This document shows, piece after piece, positions 1 through 8,976 of a stretch of DNA of 64,000 nucleotides; within the stretch, counting starts at the first letter, position 1; each line of letters opens with the position of its first letter. Made by a program: the position numbers and the translations under genes. The notes under the pieces were generated by a model that saw only the letters and a list, made by a program, of their open reading frames with translations, had not been told where the DNA came from and did no database searches. This DNA comes from an uncultured Ellagibacter sp. (GTDB lineage Bacteria > Actinomycetota > Coriobacteriia > Coriobacteriales > Eggerthellaceae), in NCBI GenBank assembly GCA_934663775.1, contig CAKUKU010000005.1, positions 1-64,000 on the forward strand, written 5' to 3'.

Positions 1-430
1 CGGCATGGTTGAGAATGGCGGAGAGCTGGTTCTCCACGGTCCTGATGTAGGTCTCGGAGTACTTCTTGCCGTTCTTGCCCTTTGCTTTGAGGAGGGTGTT
101 CTGCCAGTCCATGACCTCCCGGGAGGTGATATCGACGACCCTCATCTTGCCGAAGAACGGGATGAGCTTTTCGTTGATCATGTATTCCTTGCTGCGCCAG
201 GTAGTCTCCCTCAGCCTGGGACGTACGTCCTCGGCGTAGACCTTGACGAACTGTTCGAAGGTCATGCTCGTCGACCTGGCCTCGTTGGCCAGAAAGTCCC
301 TCTCCCACGCCAAGGCATCGGTCTTGGTCTTGAAGCCTCGCTTCGTTGAGTCGATTGTCTCGCCGTCGTGGTTGGTGTAATGGAGCTTGACCAGCCACGT
401 GCCCCTCTTCTCGTCCTTCCTAACGCTCAT
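1..430 (-). CDS. int: Tyrosine-type site-specific integrase, N-terminal part (continues beyond left edge)
   Basis: Reading leftward from the ATG at 430, the frame stays open for 143 codons to the window edge, so the catalytic domain is not visible. Residues about 1-45 resemble the arm-binding (AP2-like) domain of ICE and phage integrases (KRGTWLVKLHYTN, then GFKTKTDALAWERDF). Residues 52-143 look like the SAM-like core-binding domain (MTFEQFVKVYAEDVRPRL, EKLIPFFGKMRVVDIT, YSETYIRTVENQLSAIL). The start overlaps the end of the excisionase-like gene by 11 bp, suggesting translational coupling. Its position near the 3' end of guaA fits an element integrated there. The family is clear from the two N-terminal domains; the catalytic R-H-R-Y residues cannot be checked. 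Confidence 0.85.
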   Translation of the reverse strand, partial: MSVRKDEKRGTWLVKLHYTNHDGETIDSTKRGFKTKTDALAWERDFLANEARSTSMTFEQFVKVYAEDVRPRLRETTWRSKEYMINEKLIPFFGKMRVVDITSREVMDWQNTLLKAKGKNGKKYSETYIRTVENQLSAILNHA

Positions 431-644
431 TTCCGGCCTTGCTTTCCAGCTCGCTCAGGTCGATCTCGTCGCTCCGTCCGAAGAGCCTCTCTTCGTAGTA
501 GCTTCGATTGGTCTTTCCCCGCATCGTTATGCAGCCCATCTCGTCAAGCTCCTCGTTGAGCTTCCTGACGATCTTGTATGCATGCTGCATGCTGCATTCC
601 AGGTCTTCGGCCACCTCTTTTGCCGTTATGAGTCTTCCGTCCAT
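420..644 (-). CDS. Small excisionase-like HTH DNA-binding protein
   Basis: 74 residues from ATG 644, preceded by AGAAAGGA at good spacing. Upstream in-frame starts have no such site. The segment LITAKEVAEDLECSMQHAYK is a MerR/excisionase-type helix-turn-helix, in which the protein recognises that it must read DNA (xxAKEVAExLxCSxxxxYKI). The acidic C-terminus ends ESKAGNER. It directly precedes and overlaps the integrase gene, the usual place for a recombination directionality factor. It may instead be only a small transcription factor. Operator-like palindromes lie 18 and 55 bp upstream. Confidence 0.65.
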   Translation of the reverse strand: MDGRLITAKEVAEDLECSMQHAYKIVRKLNEELDEMGCITMRGKTNRSYYEERLFGRSDEIDLSELESKAGNER

Positions 645-661
645 CGTTGTGTCCTTTCTAT

Positions 662-679
662 TGATACAGAAACGTATCA
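662..679. promoter_or_regulatory. Operator-like palindrome, copy 1
   Basis: TGATAC-AGAAAC-GTATCA. Both 6-bp half-sites are perfect. It is one of five copies between 662 and 1628 that share half-sites but differ in the 6-bp spacer. It sits just upstream of the excisionase-like gene, in the divergent region shared with the XRE regulator. Confidence 0.7.
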
Positions 680-698
680 GTACTACAGACACGATAGC

Positions 699-716
699 TG
701 ATACAATTACGTATCA
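699..716. promoter_or_regulatory. Operator-like palindrome, copy 2
   Basis: TGATAC-AATTAC-GTATCA. It contains TACAAT at 702-707, a plausible rightward -10 for the XRE regulator gene, so binding here would be expected to block that promoter (autoregulation, inferred). Confidence 0.7.
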
Positions 717-776
717 AGGAAAATAGTGCCGGCATTCGCCGAAAAACATATTTGGTATTACAGGTCAGGAGGGCCG

Positions 777-1208
777 ATGAAGGTCGGAGAGAAGATTCAA
801 CGCATCAGGAAGGAGCGCGGCTACACTGCAGACCAGCTCGCCGAGATGCTCGGAATATCCGCCGTCTCCCTTCGCAAGTACGAGTACGGGGAGCGCACCC
901 CGAAGGACCCCATGATCGCCGAGATCGCCCGCTGCCTCGAGGTGAACCCCTCCTCTCTCAAATCCGACTGGGGAAGCGACGCGAACGATGCGATACACAT
1001 GCTGTTCGAGCTGGAGGAAGCATTTTGCCTAGAGCCAATCAAAGTTGGGGAAACCATTGTGCTGGCCCTTCCAGAAGACTTGGGCAGCGAGGACCAGGAG
1101 GCTCTGGCAAAGGCGCTTCGCCACTGGTATAGGAACAACAGGGACCTGAAGGACGATGAGCTAACGAGAGATGAGTATGTTGCCTGGAAGGACTCCTTCA
1201 AGGCCTAG
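777..1208 (+). CDS. XRE-family HTH transcriptional regulator of the integrative element
   Basis: 143 residues from ATG 777, preceded by AGGAGGG at good spacing; the in-frame GTG at 726 has no ribosome binding site. Residues about 4-60 form a Cro/C1-type helix-turn-helix (KIQRIRKERGYTADQLAEML, then SLRKYEYGERTPKD). The C-terminal 80 residues are charged and carry no domain I recognise. It is transcribed away from the excisionase-integrase pair, the usual layout of an element's repressor. The repeated TGATAC-N6-GTATCA palindromes on both sides make it the natural candidate to bind them, but that is inference. Confidence 0.8.
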   Translation: MKVGEKIQRIRKERGYTADQLAEMLGISAVSLRKYEYGERTPKDPMIAEIARCLEVNPSSLKSDWGSDANDAIHMLFELEEAFCLEPIKVGETIVLALPEDLGSEDQEALAKALRHWYRNNRDLKDDELTRDEYVAWKDSFKA

Positions 1209-1231
1209 ATTCCCTAAACAGAACCGCAAAT

Positions 1232-1253
1232 GGCCTCGTCAGAGGCCGTTTTT
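1232..1253 (+). terminator. Intrinsic terminator after the XRE regulator gene
   Basis: A GGCCTC/GAGGCC stem with a four-base loop is followed by a short T tract (GTTTTTA), 23 bp past the stop codon. Confidence 0.6.
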
Positions 1254-1304
1254 ATGCCGTGACCCGTTCGTGACCCAAACCGTAAAAATCTTCTTCAGAA
1301 TTAT

Positions 1305-1322
1305 TGATACGTTGTCGTATCA
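1305..1322. promoter_or_regulatory. Operator-like palindrome, copy 3
   Basis: TGATAC-GTTGTC-GTATCA, in the non-coding stretch between the regulator gene and guaA. Confidence 0.6.
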
Positions 1323-1333
1323 GTTTTGTGATT

Positions 1334-1583
1334 GCAGGTGGTTGACGGGTCTGCATCACCTTAGGTGGCGTATTGCCGCAGGTAATGATACGTAATCGTA
1401 TCAACCTCTATTCTTAGTAGTTTTTTCCTATTTCGTAAAAATCGCAGGTAGATATGGGTAATTACACCTGTTAGCCACTTGCGAAGTGGCCTCATTATGA
1501 CCTAGTTGTCTTAGGTCACGCTGCTACGAATTCGTATACGAGCTTACGTGATTTGGTATAAAAACACCCCTTGAGCAGGTAAT
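1334..1583. repeat. Four GCAGGT direct repeats, possible integrase arm-type sites
   Basis: GCAGGT occurs in the same orientation at 1334, 1378, 1444 and 1575. The 1378 and 1575 copies extend to GCAGGTAAT. A second short motif, TAGGTCAC, occurs at 1512 and 1599, and its complement TGACCTA at 1498. Tyrosine integrases with an arm-binding domain use such short repeats flanking the crossover site. The assignment is an inference from position and recurrence. Otherwise I see no gene in 1209-1632. Confidence 0.4.
1386..1403. promoter_or_regulatory. Operator-like palindrome, copy 4
   Basis: TGATAC-GTAATC-GTATCA, in the non-coding stretch between the regulator gene and guaA. Confidence 0.6.
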
Positions 1584-1597
1584 TCTCAAGGGGTGTT
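1563..1597 (-). terminator. Intrinsic terminator serving guaA
   Basis: A perfect 13-bp stem (AACACCCCTTGAG and its complement) with a 9-base loop. Read on the minus strand it is followed by TTTTTATA. It lies 36-70 bp past the guaA stop. If the element recombines within the guaA 3' end, this terminator belongs to the element rather than to the original chromosome. Confidence 0.75.
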
Positions 1598-1610
1598 GTA
1601 GGTCACAGAT

Positions 1611-1628
1611 TGATACGGTACTGTATCA
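1611..1628. promoter_or_regulatory. Operator-like palindrome, copy 5, at the guaA junction
   Basis: TGATAC-GGTACT-GTATCA, ending 4 bp from the guaA stop codon. It marks the likely element/chromosome boundary. Confidence 0.6.
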
Positions 1629-1632
1629 GCTT

Positions 1633-3237
1633 TTACTCCCACTCTATTGTCGAAGGAGGTTTCGGCGTTATGTCGTAGCACACGCGGTTGGCGCCGGGTA
1701 CCTCAGCGACGATACGACTGGAAATCTTGCCCAGCACGTCGTAGGGCAGTTTCGCCCAGTCGGCGGTCATGGCGTCGGAGCTCTCGACGGCGCGCAGGAT
1801 GATCGGGCGCTGATAGGTGCGCTCGTCGCCCATGACGCCCACGCTCTTGATGTCGGGCAGCACCGCGAAGTACTGCCAGCAGCTGTGCTCGGAGTTGCGC
1901 TCGCCGGTCTCCTCGAAAAGCCGTGCGTTGTAGGCGTCGAGCTCCTCGCGCACAATGGCGTCGGCGTTTTTCAGGATCTCAAGCTTCTCCTTGTCGACCG
2001 CGCCGATGATGCGGATGGCGAGACCCGGGCCCGGGAATGGCTGGCGGTACACGATATGCGCAGGCAGGCCCAGCGCAAGACCCAGCTCGCGGACTTCGTC
2101 CTTGAAGAAGTGGTCGAGCGGCTCGATGAGGTCGAAGCTTACGCCCTCGGGGAACGGGATTAGGTTGTGGTGGCTCTTGATGGTGGACGCCTTGCCGCCC
2201 GTCTTGCGCGCGCCGGATTCAATGATGTCGGGGTAGATGGTGCCCTGGGCCAGGAACTTCACGGGCTTGCCGTCGGTTTCGAGCTGCTGAGCGACCGCGA
2301 AGAACTCCTTCCAGAACTGCGTGCCGATGATGCGGCGCTTCTGCTCCGGCTCGGTCACGCCGGCCAGAAGCTCGGCATAGCGGTCCTCGGCGTGCACATG
2401 GATGAAGTCGACGTCGAACTGCTTAGTGAAAACTTCCTCCACCTGCTCGGGCTCGCCCTTGCGCAGCAGGCCATGGTTCACGAACACGCAGGTCATCTGC
2501 TTGCCGATTGCGCGGGCACCAAGCGCGGCCACAACGGATGAGTCCACGCCGCCGGAAAGCGCCAGGATAACACGATCCTCGCCGACCTTGTTGCGGAAGT
2601 CGGTCGTCATGGTCTCGACCAGGTTGTCCATCGACCAACTCTTCTCAAGGCAGCAAATGTTGAACAGGAAGTTCGACAAAATCTGCTGGCCGAACTCGGT
2701 GTGCTTGACCTCGGGGTGGAACTGTGTGGTGTAGATGCGCTTCTCGGCGTTCTCCATCGCGGCCACGGGGCACACGTCGGTCGATGCCACCACGGTGAAG
2801 CCCTCGGGCACGTCGCGCACGGCGTCGAAGTGGCTCATCCACACGGTCTGATCGGCCGGGGTGCCCTCGAAGAGGGCGCCGCCCGCAACATGCAGGGTCG
2901 CAGGGCCGTATTCTCCCACTTCGGGGTGGAACACGCTGCCGCCGAGCGTCACCGCTGTGATTTGATGCCCATAGCAAAAACCCAGCACCGGCACGCCCAG
3001 CTCGTAAATAGCCGGGTCGACGCGCGGCGCGTCGGGATCGTTCACAGACGCGGGGCCGCCCGACAGGATGATGGCCGACGGCTCCATCGCGCGCACCTCC
3101 TCGGCGGTGGTGTCGCACGGCACGATTTCCGAATACACATGAAGGTCGCGGACGCGGCGGGCGATCAGCTGCCCGTATTGGGCGCCGAAATCGAACACGA
3201 TGACTTTCTGCGCTGGTGCTGAAGATGATGCGCTCAA
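1633..3237 (-). CDS. guaA: GMP synthase (glutamine-hydrolysing)
   Basis: 534 residues, full length. It converts XMP to GMP using ATP and glutamine in purine synthesis. The N-terminal class I amidotransferase has the nucleophile C88 in GFCYGHQ and H174/E176 in FHPEV. The ATP-pyrophosphatase P-loop LSGGVDSS is at 227-234, and the conserved dimerisation end PPSTIEWE closes the protein. The start is TTG 3237 with AGGAG five bases upstream; no ATG fits. The conserved 3' end is a recognised insertion site for genomic islands, and an integrase module lies directly beyond it. It is divergent from the ribosomal protein cluster. Confidence 0.98.
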   Translation of the reverse strand: MSASSSAPAQKVIVFDFGAQYGQLIARRVRDLHVYSEIVPCDTTAEEVRAMEPSAIILSGGPASVNDPDAPRVDPAIYELGVPVLGFCYGHQITAVTLGGSVFHPEVGEYGPATLHVAGGALFEGTPADQTVWMSHFDAVRDVPEGFTVVASTDVCPVAAMENAEKRIYTTQFHPEVKHTEFGQQILSNFLFNICCLEKSWSMDNLVETMTTDFRNKVGEDRVILALSGGVDSSVVAALGARAIGKQMTCVFVNHGLLRKGEPEQVEEVFTKQFDVDFIHVHAEDRYAELLAGVTEPEQKRRIIGTQFWKEFFAVAQQLETDGKPVKFLAQGTIYPDIIESGARKTGGKASTIKSHHNLIPFPEGVSFDLIEPLDHFFKDEVRELGLALGLPAHIVYRQPFPGPGLAIRIIGAVDKEKLEILKNADAIVREELDAYNARLFEETGERNSEHSCWQYFAVLPDIKSVGVMGDERTYQRPIILRAVESSDAMTADWAKLPYDVLGKISSRIVAEVPGANRVCYDITPKPPSTIEWE

Positions 3238-3446
3238 AGCTGCTCCTAACGTCTATGAGTCCTCAGCGCCGCCAGGCGAGGCGGCGTTCGCTGCTGTAAC
3301 TGAACATCTTACTAAAAGGTGGGGGAGTGGTGCGGCTTGCCTCGTGAATAGTTGGCGAGAAGTTGCCGCCGTCCGCCCTCGTGCCTCTCTGCGCGGACTA
3401 AAGTTGTGGTCACCTTGTGTGCCCAGGTCGTTATGAAAAGACGTTC

Positions 3447-3475
3447 TTGCCCATCGTCCCAATGATGTGTATAAT
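3447..3475 (+). promoter_or_regulatory. Promoter of the rplB ribosomal cluster
   Basis: TTGCCC at 3447-3452, a 17-bp spacer and a consensus TATAAT at 3470-3475. It leaves a leader of about 165 nt before rplB. The leader contains a long-range stem, TGTCATG paired with CATGACA. Apart from this promoter and leader, I see no gene in 3238-3645; in particular there is no rplW. Confidence 0.8.
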
Positions 3476-3645
3476 CTTCGGTTGCGTCTGCGGTGTCATG
3501 GATACACCCGGGCGCGTGGTTAGACCGGCGTCATGACATCGAGCCTCCATCGGTGCCCACGGCAATCGGGAAGCCACGTAAAGTAGGAGGGTTTTTGGTG
3601 TGCGGAGAGGCGCGCGAGCAAAAACCCAGCAAGAAAGAGAGTGTC

Positions 3646-4476
3646 ATGGGAGTCAAACAGTACAAGCCGACGAGCCCTGGCCGCCGTTTCCAAACGGTCT
3701 CCGATTTCGCCGAGATCACCACGTCGAAGCCGGAGAAATCGCTGCTTGCGCCCCTTCACAAGAAGGCTGGTCGCAACAACAAGGGCCGCATCACCGTCCG
3801 CCATCAGGGCGGCGGCAACAAGCGTCGTTACCGCATCATCGACTTCAAGCGCAACAAGGACGGCGTGCCCGCAAAGGTAGCAACGGTCGAGTACGACCCG
3901 AACCGCTCCGCCCGCATCGCGCTTCTGCACTATGTCGACGGCGAAAAGCGCTACATCCTTCACCCGAAGGGCCTGAAGGTCGGCGACATGGTCGTTTCCG
4001 GTCCCGATGCCGACATCAAGCCGGGCAATGCGCTTCCGCTTGCCAACATCCCCGTTGGTACGCTGATCCACGCAGTCGAGCTTCAGCCGGGCAAGGGAGC
4101 CGCACTTGCGCGTTCCGCCGGCACGAGCATCCAGCTCATGGGTAAGGAAGGCAAGTACGCTATCCTGCGCATGCCGTCCTCCGAAATGCGTCGCGTTCTT
4201 CTGACCTGCCGCGCGACCGTTGGCGAAGTCGGCAACGCCGAGCATGCCAACATTCGCATCGGCAAGGCCGGCCGCAACCGCTGGAAGGGCATCCGCCCGA
4301 CCGTCCGCGGCACCGTCATGAACCCGGTCGACCACCCGCACGGCGGTGGCGAAGGCAAGAACAAGTCTTCGGGTCGCAATTCCGTTTCGCCGTGGGGCGT
4401 TCCCAGCAAGGGCCATCGCACCCGCAACCCGAAGAAGGCTTCGAACCGCCTCATCATCCGTCGTCGCAAGAAGTAG
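3646..4476 (+). CDS. rplB: 50S ribosomal protein L2
   Basis: 276 residues from ATG 3646 ([12 protein letters not shown]), the usual length. An in-frame upstream extension has no family similarity and is leader. L2 binds 23S rRNA near the peptidyl transferase centre; the conserved [13 protein letters not shown] loop, with its essential histidine, is present near residue 228. It is the first gene of the cluster here, whereas in most bacteria rpsJ-rplC-rplD-rplW precede it. Confidence 0.98.
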   Translation: MGVKQYKPTSPGRRFQTVSDFAEITTSKPEKSLLAPLHKKAGRNNKGRITVRHQGGGNKRRYRIIDFKRNKDGVPAKVATVEYDPNRSARIALLHYVDGEKRYILHPKGLKVGDMVVSGPDADIKPGNALPLANIPVGTLIHAVELQPGKGAALARSAGTSIQLMGKEGKYAILRMPSSEMRRVLLTCRATVGEVGNAEHANIRIGKAGRNRWKGIRPTVRGTVMNPVDHPHGGGEGKNKSSGRNSVSPWGVPSKGHRTRNPKKASNRLIIRRRKK

Positions 4477-4499
4477 CGCGGACACGTTAAGGAGTAACT

Positions 4500-4772
4500 G
4501 TGAGCAGAAGTTTGAAAAAAGGTCCTTTCGTAGAGCCGCGTCTGCTTGGTCGCATCGAGGCCATGAACGCAGCTGGCGAAAAAGACGTCATCAAAACCTG
4601 GTCGCGTGCCAGCACCATCTTCCCGGACATGGTGGGTCACACCATCGCCGTCCACGATGGACGCAAGCACGTGCCGGTGTACATTACTGAATCTATGGTC
4701 GGCCACAAACTGGGCGAATTCGCCCCGACCCGCACCTTCAAGGGTCATTCCGCCGACAAGGGCAAGAAATAG
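4500..4772 (+). CDS. rpsS: 30S ribosomal protein S19
   Basis: 90 residues from a GTG start with AAGGAG upstream ([10 protein letters not shown] at the N-terminus). It is located in the 30S head and contacts S13. The S19 core motif [15 protein letters not shown] is present. It lies 23 bp after rplB. Confidence 0.97.
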   Translation: MSRSLKKGPFVEPRLLGRIEAMNAAGEKDVIKTWSRASTIFPDMVGHTIAVHDGRKHVPVYITESMVGHKLGEFAPTRTFKGHSADKGKK

Positions 4773-4785
4773 GTAGGGGTGAACA

Positions 4786-5127
4786 ATGGAAGTTAGAGCA
4801 CAAGCCCGTTACGTCCGCGTTTCTCCCCGCAAGGCGCGTATCGTCGTCGACCTCGTTCGCGGCAAGTCCGTCGCCCAGGCTCAGGAGATCCTGCGTTTTA
4901 CCAATCGCGGCATCGCGGAAACTGTTGAGAAGGTTCTCAACTCCGCCGTTGCGAACGCGGAGCACAACAACCACCTGCGCGCCGAGTCTCTCGTCGTGAA
5001 GAAGGCCTACGTTGACGAAGGCCCCACGATGAAGCGCATCCGTCCCCGCGCAAAGGGTTCCGCCGCTCGCATCCGCAAGCGCACGAGCCACATCACGATC
5101 GTCGTCGCCCCGCGAGAGGAGGCATAA
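4786..5127 (+). CDS. rplV: 50S ribosomal protein L22
   Basis: 113 residues ([20 protein letters not shown]). L22 lines the exit tunnel. The beta-hairpin segment with [20 protein letters not shown] is conserved. It is in standard order between rpsS and rpsC. Confidence 0.97.
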   Translation: MEVRAQARYVRVSPRKARIVVDLVRGKSVAQAQEILRFTNRGIAETVEKVLNSAVANAEHNNHLRAESLVVKKAYVDEGPTMKRIRPRAKGSAARIRKRTSHITIVVAPREEA

Positions 5128-5132
5128 AGCAC

Positions 5133-5845
5133 ATGGGTCAGAAAGTCAATCCGACTAGTTTCCGCATCGGCGTCATCGAAGACTGGCGCAGCCGCTGGTA
5201 CGCCGACAAGGACTACGCCACCAACCTGGCGAACGACCTTGAGATTCGCAAGTTCCTGGACAAGCAGCTCGCCCGTGCCGCTGTCTCCAAGGTGGAGATT
5301 GAGCGCGCAGGCGACAAAATCAAGGTTATCGTCACCACCGCCCGCCCGGGTGTGGTGATCGGCAAGAAGGGCGCCGAGATCGACGCCCTGCGCAAGAAGC
5401 TCGAGAAGATCGCCAACGGCCCCGTGAACATCGAGGTCGTCGAGGTCAAGCGTCCCGAGCTCGACGCGAACCTCGTCGCCCAGTCCATCGCCGAGCAGCT
5501 CGAGGGCCGCGTTGCCTTCCGCCGCGCGATGCGCAAGGCCGTGCAGTCCGCCCGCAAAAGCGGGGCTAAGGGCATCCGCATCCAGTGCTCCGGCCGTCTC
5601 GGCGGTGCCGAGATGAGCCGCCGCGAGTGGTACCGCGAAGGCCGCGTGCCTCTGCATACCCTCCGCGCCAAGATCGACTACGGCTTCTGCACCGCTAACA
5701 CCACCATGGGCGCCATCGGCATCCAGGTGTGGGTGTATCACGGAGAGGTTCTCCCGGGCCAGAAGGCTCCCCAGCCGGCGCTCGAGGGCAGCTCTCGTCC
5801 GAGCCGTTCCCGTCGCAACGACCGTAACGAAAGGGGGACGAAGTA

Positions 5846-5846
<1 letters not shown>
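5133..5846 (+). CDS. rpsC: 30S ribosomal protein S3
   Basis: 237 residues with an N-terminal KH domain ([20 protein letters not shown]) and the S3 C-terminal domain ([20 protein letters not shown]). It forms part of the mRNA entry channel. The stop TAA and the rplP ATG share one base, indicating tight coupling. Confidence 0.98.
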
Positions 5847-6268
<422 letters not shown>

Positions 6269-6463
6269 ATGAAAGCAGCAGAGATTCGTGAACTGTCTGC
6301 CGACGATCTGCAGGCGAAACTGAAGGAAGCGCGCGCTGAGCTTTTCAACCTGCGTTTCCAGATGGCTACCAGCCAGCTCGACAACACCGCTCGCGTTGGT
6401 CAGGTTAAAAAAGACATCGCTCGCATCCAGACCGAGATGCGTGCACGCGAGCTGAGCGCTTAA
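6269..6463 (+). CDS. rpmC: 50S ribosomal protein L29
   Basis: 64 residues, a two-helix protein at the tunnel exit ([18 protein letters not shown], then [15 protein letters not shown], as is typical of L29). It starts immediately after the rplP stop. Confidence 0.96.
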   Translation: MKAAEIRELSADDLQAKLKEARAELFNLRFQMATSQLDNTARVGQVKKDIARIQTEMRARELSA

Positions 6464-6484
6464 GGCGAGAAAGGTTAGTGCAAC

Positions 6485-6745
6485 ATGAGTGAAACTCGCA
6501 ATTCGCGCAAGGTCCGCCAGGGCGTTGTCGTCAGCGACGTGAACGACAAGACCATCGTCGTCGCCGTCAAGGAGCGCAAGCCGCATCCCGTCTACGGCAA
6601 GATGATCACCACCACCAAGAAGTTCCATGCCCATGACGAGAACAACGAAGCCGGCGTCGGCGACACCGTTCAAATCATGGAAACGCGTCCGCTGTCCAAG
6701 ATGAAGCGCTGGCGTCTGTCGAAGATCGTCGAGAAGGCAAAATAG
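6485..6745 (+). CDS. rpsQ: 30S ribosomal protein S17
   Basis: 86 residues. OB-fold 16S rRNA-binding protein with the signature [20 protein letters not shown]. It is in standard position after rpmC. Confidence 0.97.
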   Translation: MSETRNSRKVRQGVVVSDVNDKTIVVAVKERKPHPVYGKMITTTKKFHAHDENNEAGVGDTVQIMETRPLSKMKRWRLSKIVEKAK

Positions 6746-6788
6746 CTTGCGGCTTCGCACGCTATTCACGAGAAAGTTAGGTTAAGCA

Positions 6789-7157
6789 ATGATTCAGATG
6801 CAAACCATGCTCGCGGTTGCCGACAACTCCGGCGCTCGCAAGGTGCAGTGCATCAAGGTCCTCGGCGGCTCGAAGCGCCGTTACGCGGGCCTCGGTGACG
6901 TGATCATCTGCAGCGTCAAGGAAGCAATGCCGAACGGCGCCGTGAAAAAGGGCGAGGTTGTGCGCTGCGTCGTCGTGCGCGTCAAGAAGGAAGTGCGTCG
7001 CGCCGATGGCAGCTACATCAAGTTCGACCAGAACGCGGCTGTCCTGATCAACCAGGACGGCTCCCCGCGCGGTACCCGTATCTTCGGGCCCGTCGCTCGC
7101 GAGCTCCGCGACAAGAAGTACATGAAGATCGTGTCTTTGGCACCGGAAACGCTGTAG
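6789..7157 (+). CDS. rplN: 50S ribosomal protein L14
   Basis: 122 residues ([18 protein letters not shown]), the exact family length. It lies at the subunit interface. It opens the spc-type half of the cluster, following rpsQ by 43 bp. Confidence 0.98.
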   Translation: MIQMQTMLAVADNSGARKVQCIKVLGGSKRRYAGLGDVIICSVKEAMPNGAVKKGEVVRCVVVRVKKEVRRADGSYIKFDQNAAVLINQDGSPRGTRIFGPVARELRDKKYMKIVSLAPETL

Positions 7158-7172
7158 GGAGGTTTGTGAGAT

Positions 7173-7496
7173 ATGTCTTCGATGCATGTTAAGAAGGGCG
7201 ACACCGTCAAGATCCTGTCCGGCAAGGACAAGGGCAAGACCGGTGAGATCCTCCGCTCCATCCCGCAGCGTCAGCGCGTGGTCGTCGAGAAGTGCAACAT
7301 GGTGAAAAAGGCTATGCGCCCCACCCAGCAGAATCCGCAGGGCGGCATCACCACCGTTGAGGCTCCTCTTCATGTTTCCAACGTGATGCTCGTCTGCCCG
7401 AACTGCAAGGAAGCCACCCGCACTTCCAAGCGCATCAACGAGCAGGGCAAAAAAGTCCGCGTTTGCAAGAAATGCGGAAAAGACATCGACAAATAG
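7173..7496 (+). CDS. rplX: 50S ribosomal protein L24
   Basis: 107 residues with an N-terminal KOW motif ([20 protein letters not shown]). It carries four cysteines near the end (CPNCKE, then CKKCG), a zinc-ribbon-like pair of CxxC motifs not found in every L24. L24 is an early 23S assembly initiator. Confidence 0.97.
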   Translation: MSSMHVKKGDTVKILSGKDKGKTGEILRSIPQRQRVVVEKCNMVKKAMRPTQQNPQGGITTVEAPLHVSNVMLVCPNCKEATRTSKRINEQGKKVRVCKKCGKDIDK

Positions 7497-7547
7497 GTGT
7501 CGGATACCGTATAATCTTCAACCTGCGCGCCTTTAGGTGCGCAGGTT
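7486..7547 (+). promoter_or_regulatory. Internal promoter plus leader hairpin before rplE
   Basis: TCGACA at 7486-7491, an 18-bp spacer and TATAAT at 7510-7515. Immediately downstream comes a 12-bp stem (7520-7531 with 7536-7547, one G-T pair) and a four-base loop. No T tract follows, so this looks like a leader structure rather than a terminator. Confidence 0.65.
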
Positions 7548-7621
7548 GTTGTATGACCCTGGGCAATCCAGGGACGCCGGGTCGGAAATCCGGCGTTCAA
7601 ATCATCGGATGAGAGGCAAAA

Positions 7622-8170
7622 ATGACTACTCCTCGCTTGAAGGAAAAGTACAAAAGCGAAATCGTCGCGAAGCTCGAGAAAGAGCTCGGCATTTCCAACA
7701 TCAACAATGTTCCGCGTCTCCAGAAGATCGTCGTGAACATGGGTGTTGGCGCTGCCGCCAGCGACCATAAGCTGCTCGATGCCGCCATGAACGACATGCG
7801 CGTCATCACCGGCCAGCAGCCCTGCATCACCCGCGCCAAGAAGTCCATCGCAGGCTTCCATGTGCGCGAGGGTCAGGCTATCGGCTGCAAGGTCACCCTT
7901 CGCGGTGACCGCATGTGGGAATTCCTCGACCGCCTGCTGTCCACCGCGCTCCCGCGCGTGCGCGACTTCCGCGGCGTCTCCCGCACCAGCTTCGACGGTC
8001 GCGGCAACTACACGCTCGGCATCACCGAGCAGCTGATCTTCCCTGAGATCGAGTACGACAAGGTTGACCGTACCCGCGGTATGGACATCACCTTCGTCAC
8101 CACCGCTGAAAACAACGAGAATGCCTTCGCGCTCCTCGAGGCGCTTGGCTTCCCGTTCAAGAGCAAGTAA
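7622..8170 (+). CDS. rplE: 50S ribosomal protein L5
   Basis: 182 residues. It binds 5S rRNA in the central protuberance. The conserved elements [14 protein letters not shown] and [18 protein letters not shown] are present. A 125-bp gap with its own promoter separates it from rplX. Confidence 0.98.
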   Translation: MTTPRLKEKYKSEIVAKLEKELGISNINNVPRLQKIVVNMGVGAAASDHKLLDAAMNDMRVITGQQPCITRAKKSIAGFHVREGQAIGCKVTLRGDRMWEFLDRLLSTALPRVRDFRGVSRTSFDGRGNYTLGITEQLIFPEIEYDKVDRTRGMDITFVTTAENNENAFALLEALGFPFKSK

Positions 8171-8264
8171 AACAAATCGGGTCGCTCCAGGCGGCCCATT
8201 TGCGTAACCTCGGCATTAAGGCTGCCTAAGGGAGGCGGCCTTTAAAGCAAGAAAGAAGGAATGC

Positions 8265-8450
8265 ATGGCTAAGAAATCGATGATCGCCAAAGCCAAGCGC
8301 GAGCCGAAGTTCTCCACGCGTCAGCACAACCGCTGCACGCGCTGCGGACGTCCGCGCGCTTACTATCGCAAGTTCGGCCTGTGCCGCATTTGCGTGCGCG
8401 AGCTGGCGAGCAAAGGCGAACTGCCCGGCGTGACCAAGTCCTCTTGGTAG
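8265..8450 (+). CDS. rpsZ: 30S ribosomal protein S14, zinc-binding (type Z)
   Basis: 61 residues, the short zinc-binding form, with C24-x2-C27 and C40-x2-C43. It is located in the 30S head. In the upstream gap (8171-8264) a 10-bp hairpin occurs at about 8218-8242 (AAGGCTGCCT paired with AGGCGGCCTT). Confidence 0.97.
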   Translation: MAKKSMIAKAKREPKFSTRQHNRCTRCGRPRAYYRKFGLCRICVRELASKGELPGVTKSSW

Positions 8451-8560
8451 TCCTTCCCGGATTCACACGCTAGGGTGTGCCGGCGCATCAGGCGGAGGCG
8501 TTATGGGCGCCAACGAACCGAGCGCTTAGGCTCATCAAGGATCAAAGGAGAAAAACAAAA

Positions 8561-8959
8561 ATGAGCATGACCGACCCCATCGCAGATATGCTTACGCGTG
8601 TGCGTAACGCTCATTCTGTCGGCAAGCCGACGGTTTCCATGCCGTCGAGCAAGAAACTCGTCGAGATCGCCCGCATCATGCAGGAAGAGGGCTACATCCA
8701 GGGCTTCGAAATCATTGATGGCGAGCCCCGCGCAACCCTCGAGATCACGATGAAGTACGGCCCCAAGAAGGCCAAGACCATCCGCGGCATCAAGCGCATC
8801 TCCAAGCCCGGTCTGCGCATCTACGCCGGTAAGAACGATCTCCCGCGCGTTCTCGGCGGCCTCGGTACTGCAATCATCTCGACTAGCCAAGGCGTTATGA
8901 CCGACCGCGACGCTCGCAACAAGGGCATCGGCGGCGAGGTTATCGCCTACATCTGGTAG
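8561..8959 (+). CDS. rpsH: 30S ribosomal protein S8
   Basis: 132 residues from ATG 8561 ([17 protein letters not shown]), with AAAGGAG upstream. An in-frame upstream stretch is leader, not protein. S8 is a core 16S assembly protein and, in E. coli, the translational repressor of the spc operon. The C-terminal signature [20 protein letters not shown] is conserved. Confidence 0.97.
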   Translation: MSMTDPIADMLTRVRNAHSVGKPTVSMPSSKKLVEIARIMQEEGYIQGFEIIDGEPRATLEITMKYGPKKAKTIRGIKRISKPGLRIYAGKNDLPRVLGGLGTAIISTSQGVMTDRDARNKGIGGEVIAYIW

Positions 8960-8976
8960 GAAAGGAAGGCAAAGAT

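Noticed and set aside
2701..3222. Long plus-strand open frames opposite guaA
   Set aside because: They are antisense shadows of a conserved gene in GC-rich DNA, with no ribosome binding site or family pattern.
3238..3320. A riboswitch in the guaA leader
   Set aside because: A small GC hairpin is present (around 3266-3288) but no purine-riboswitch core or loop pair could be recognised.
3493..3645. N-terminal extension of L2, or a remnant of rplW before rplB
   Set aside because: The extension has no similarity to L2 or L23 and lies downstream of a clear promoter; it is leader RNA.
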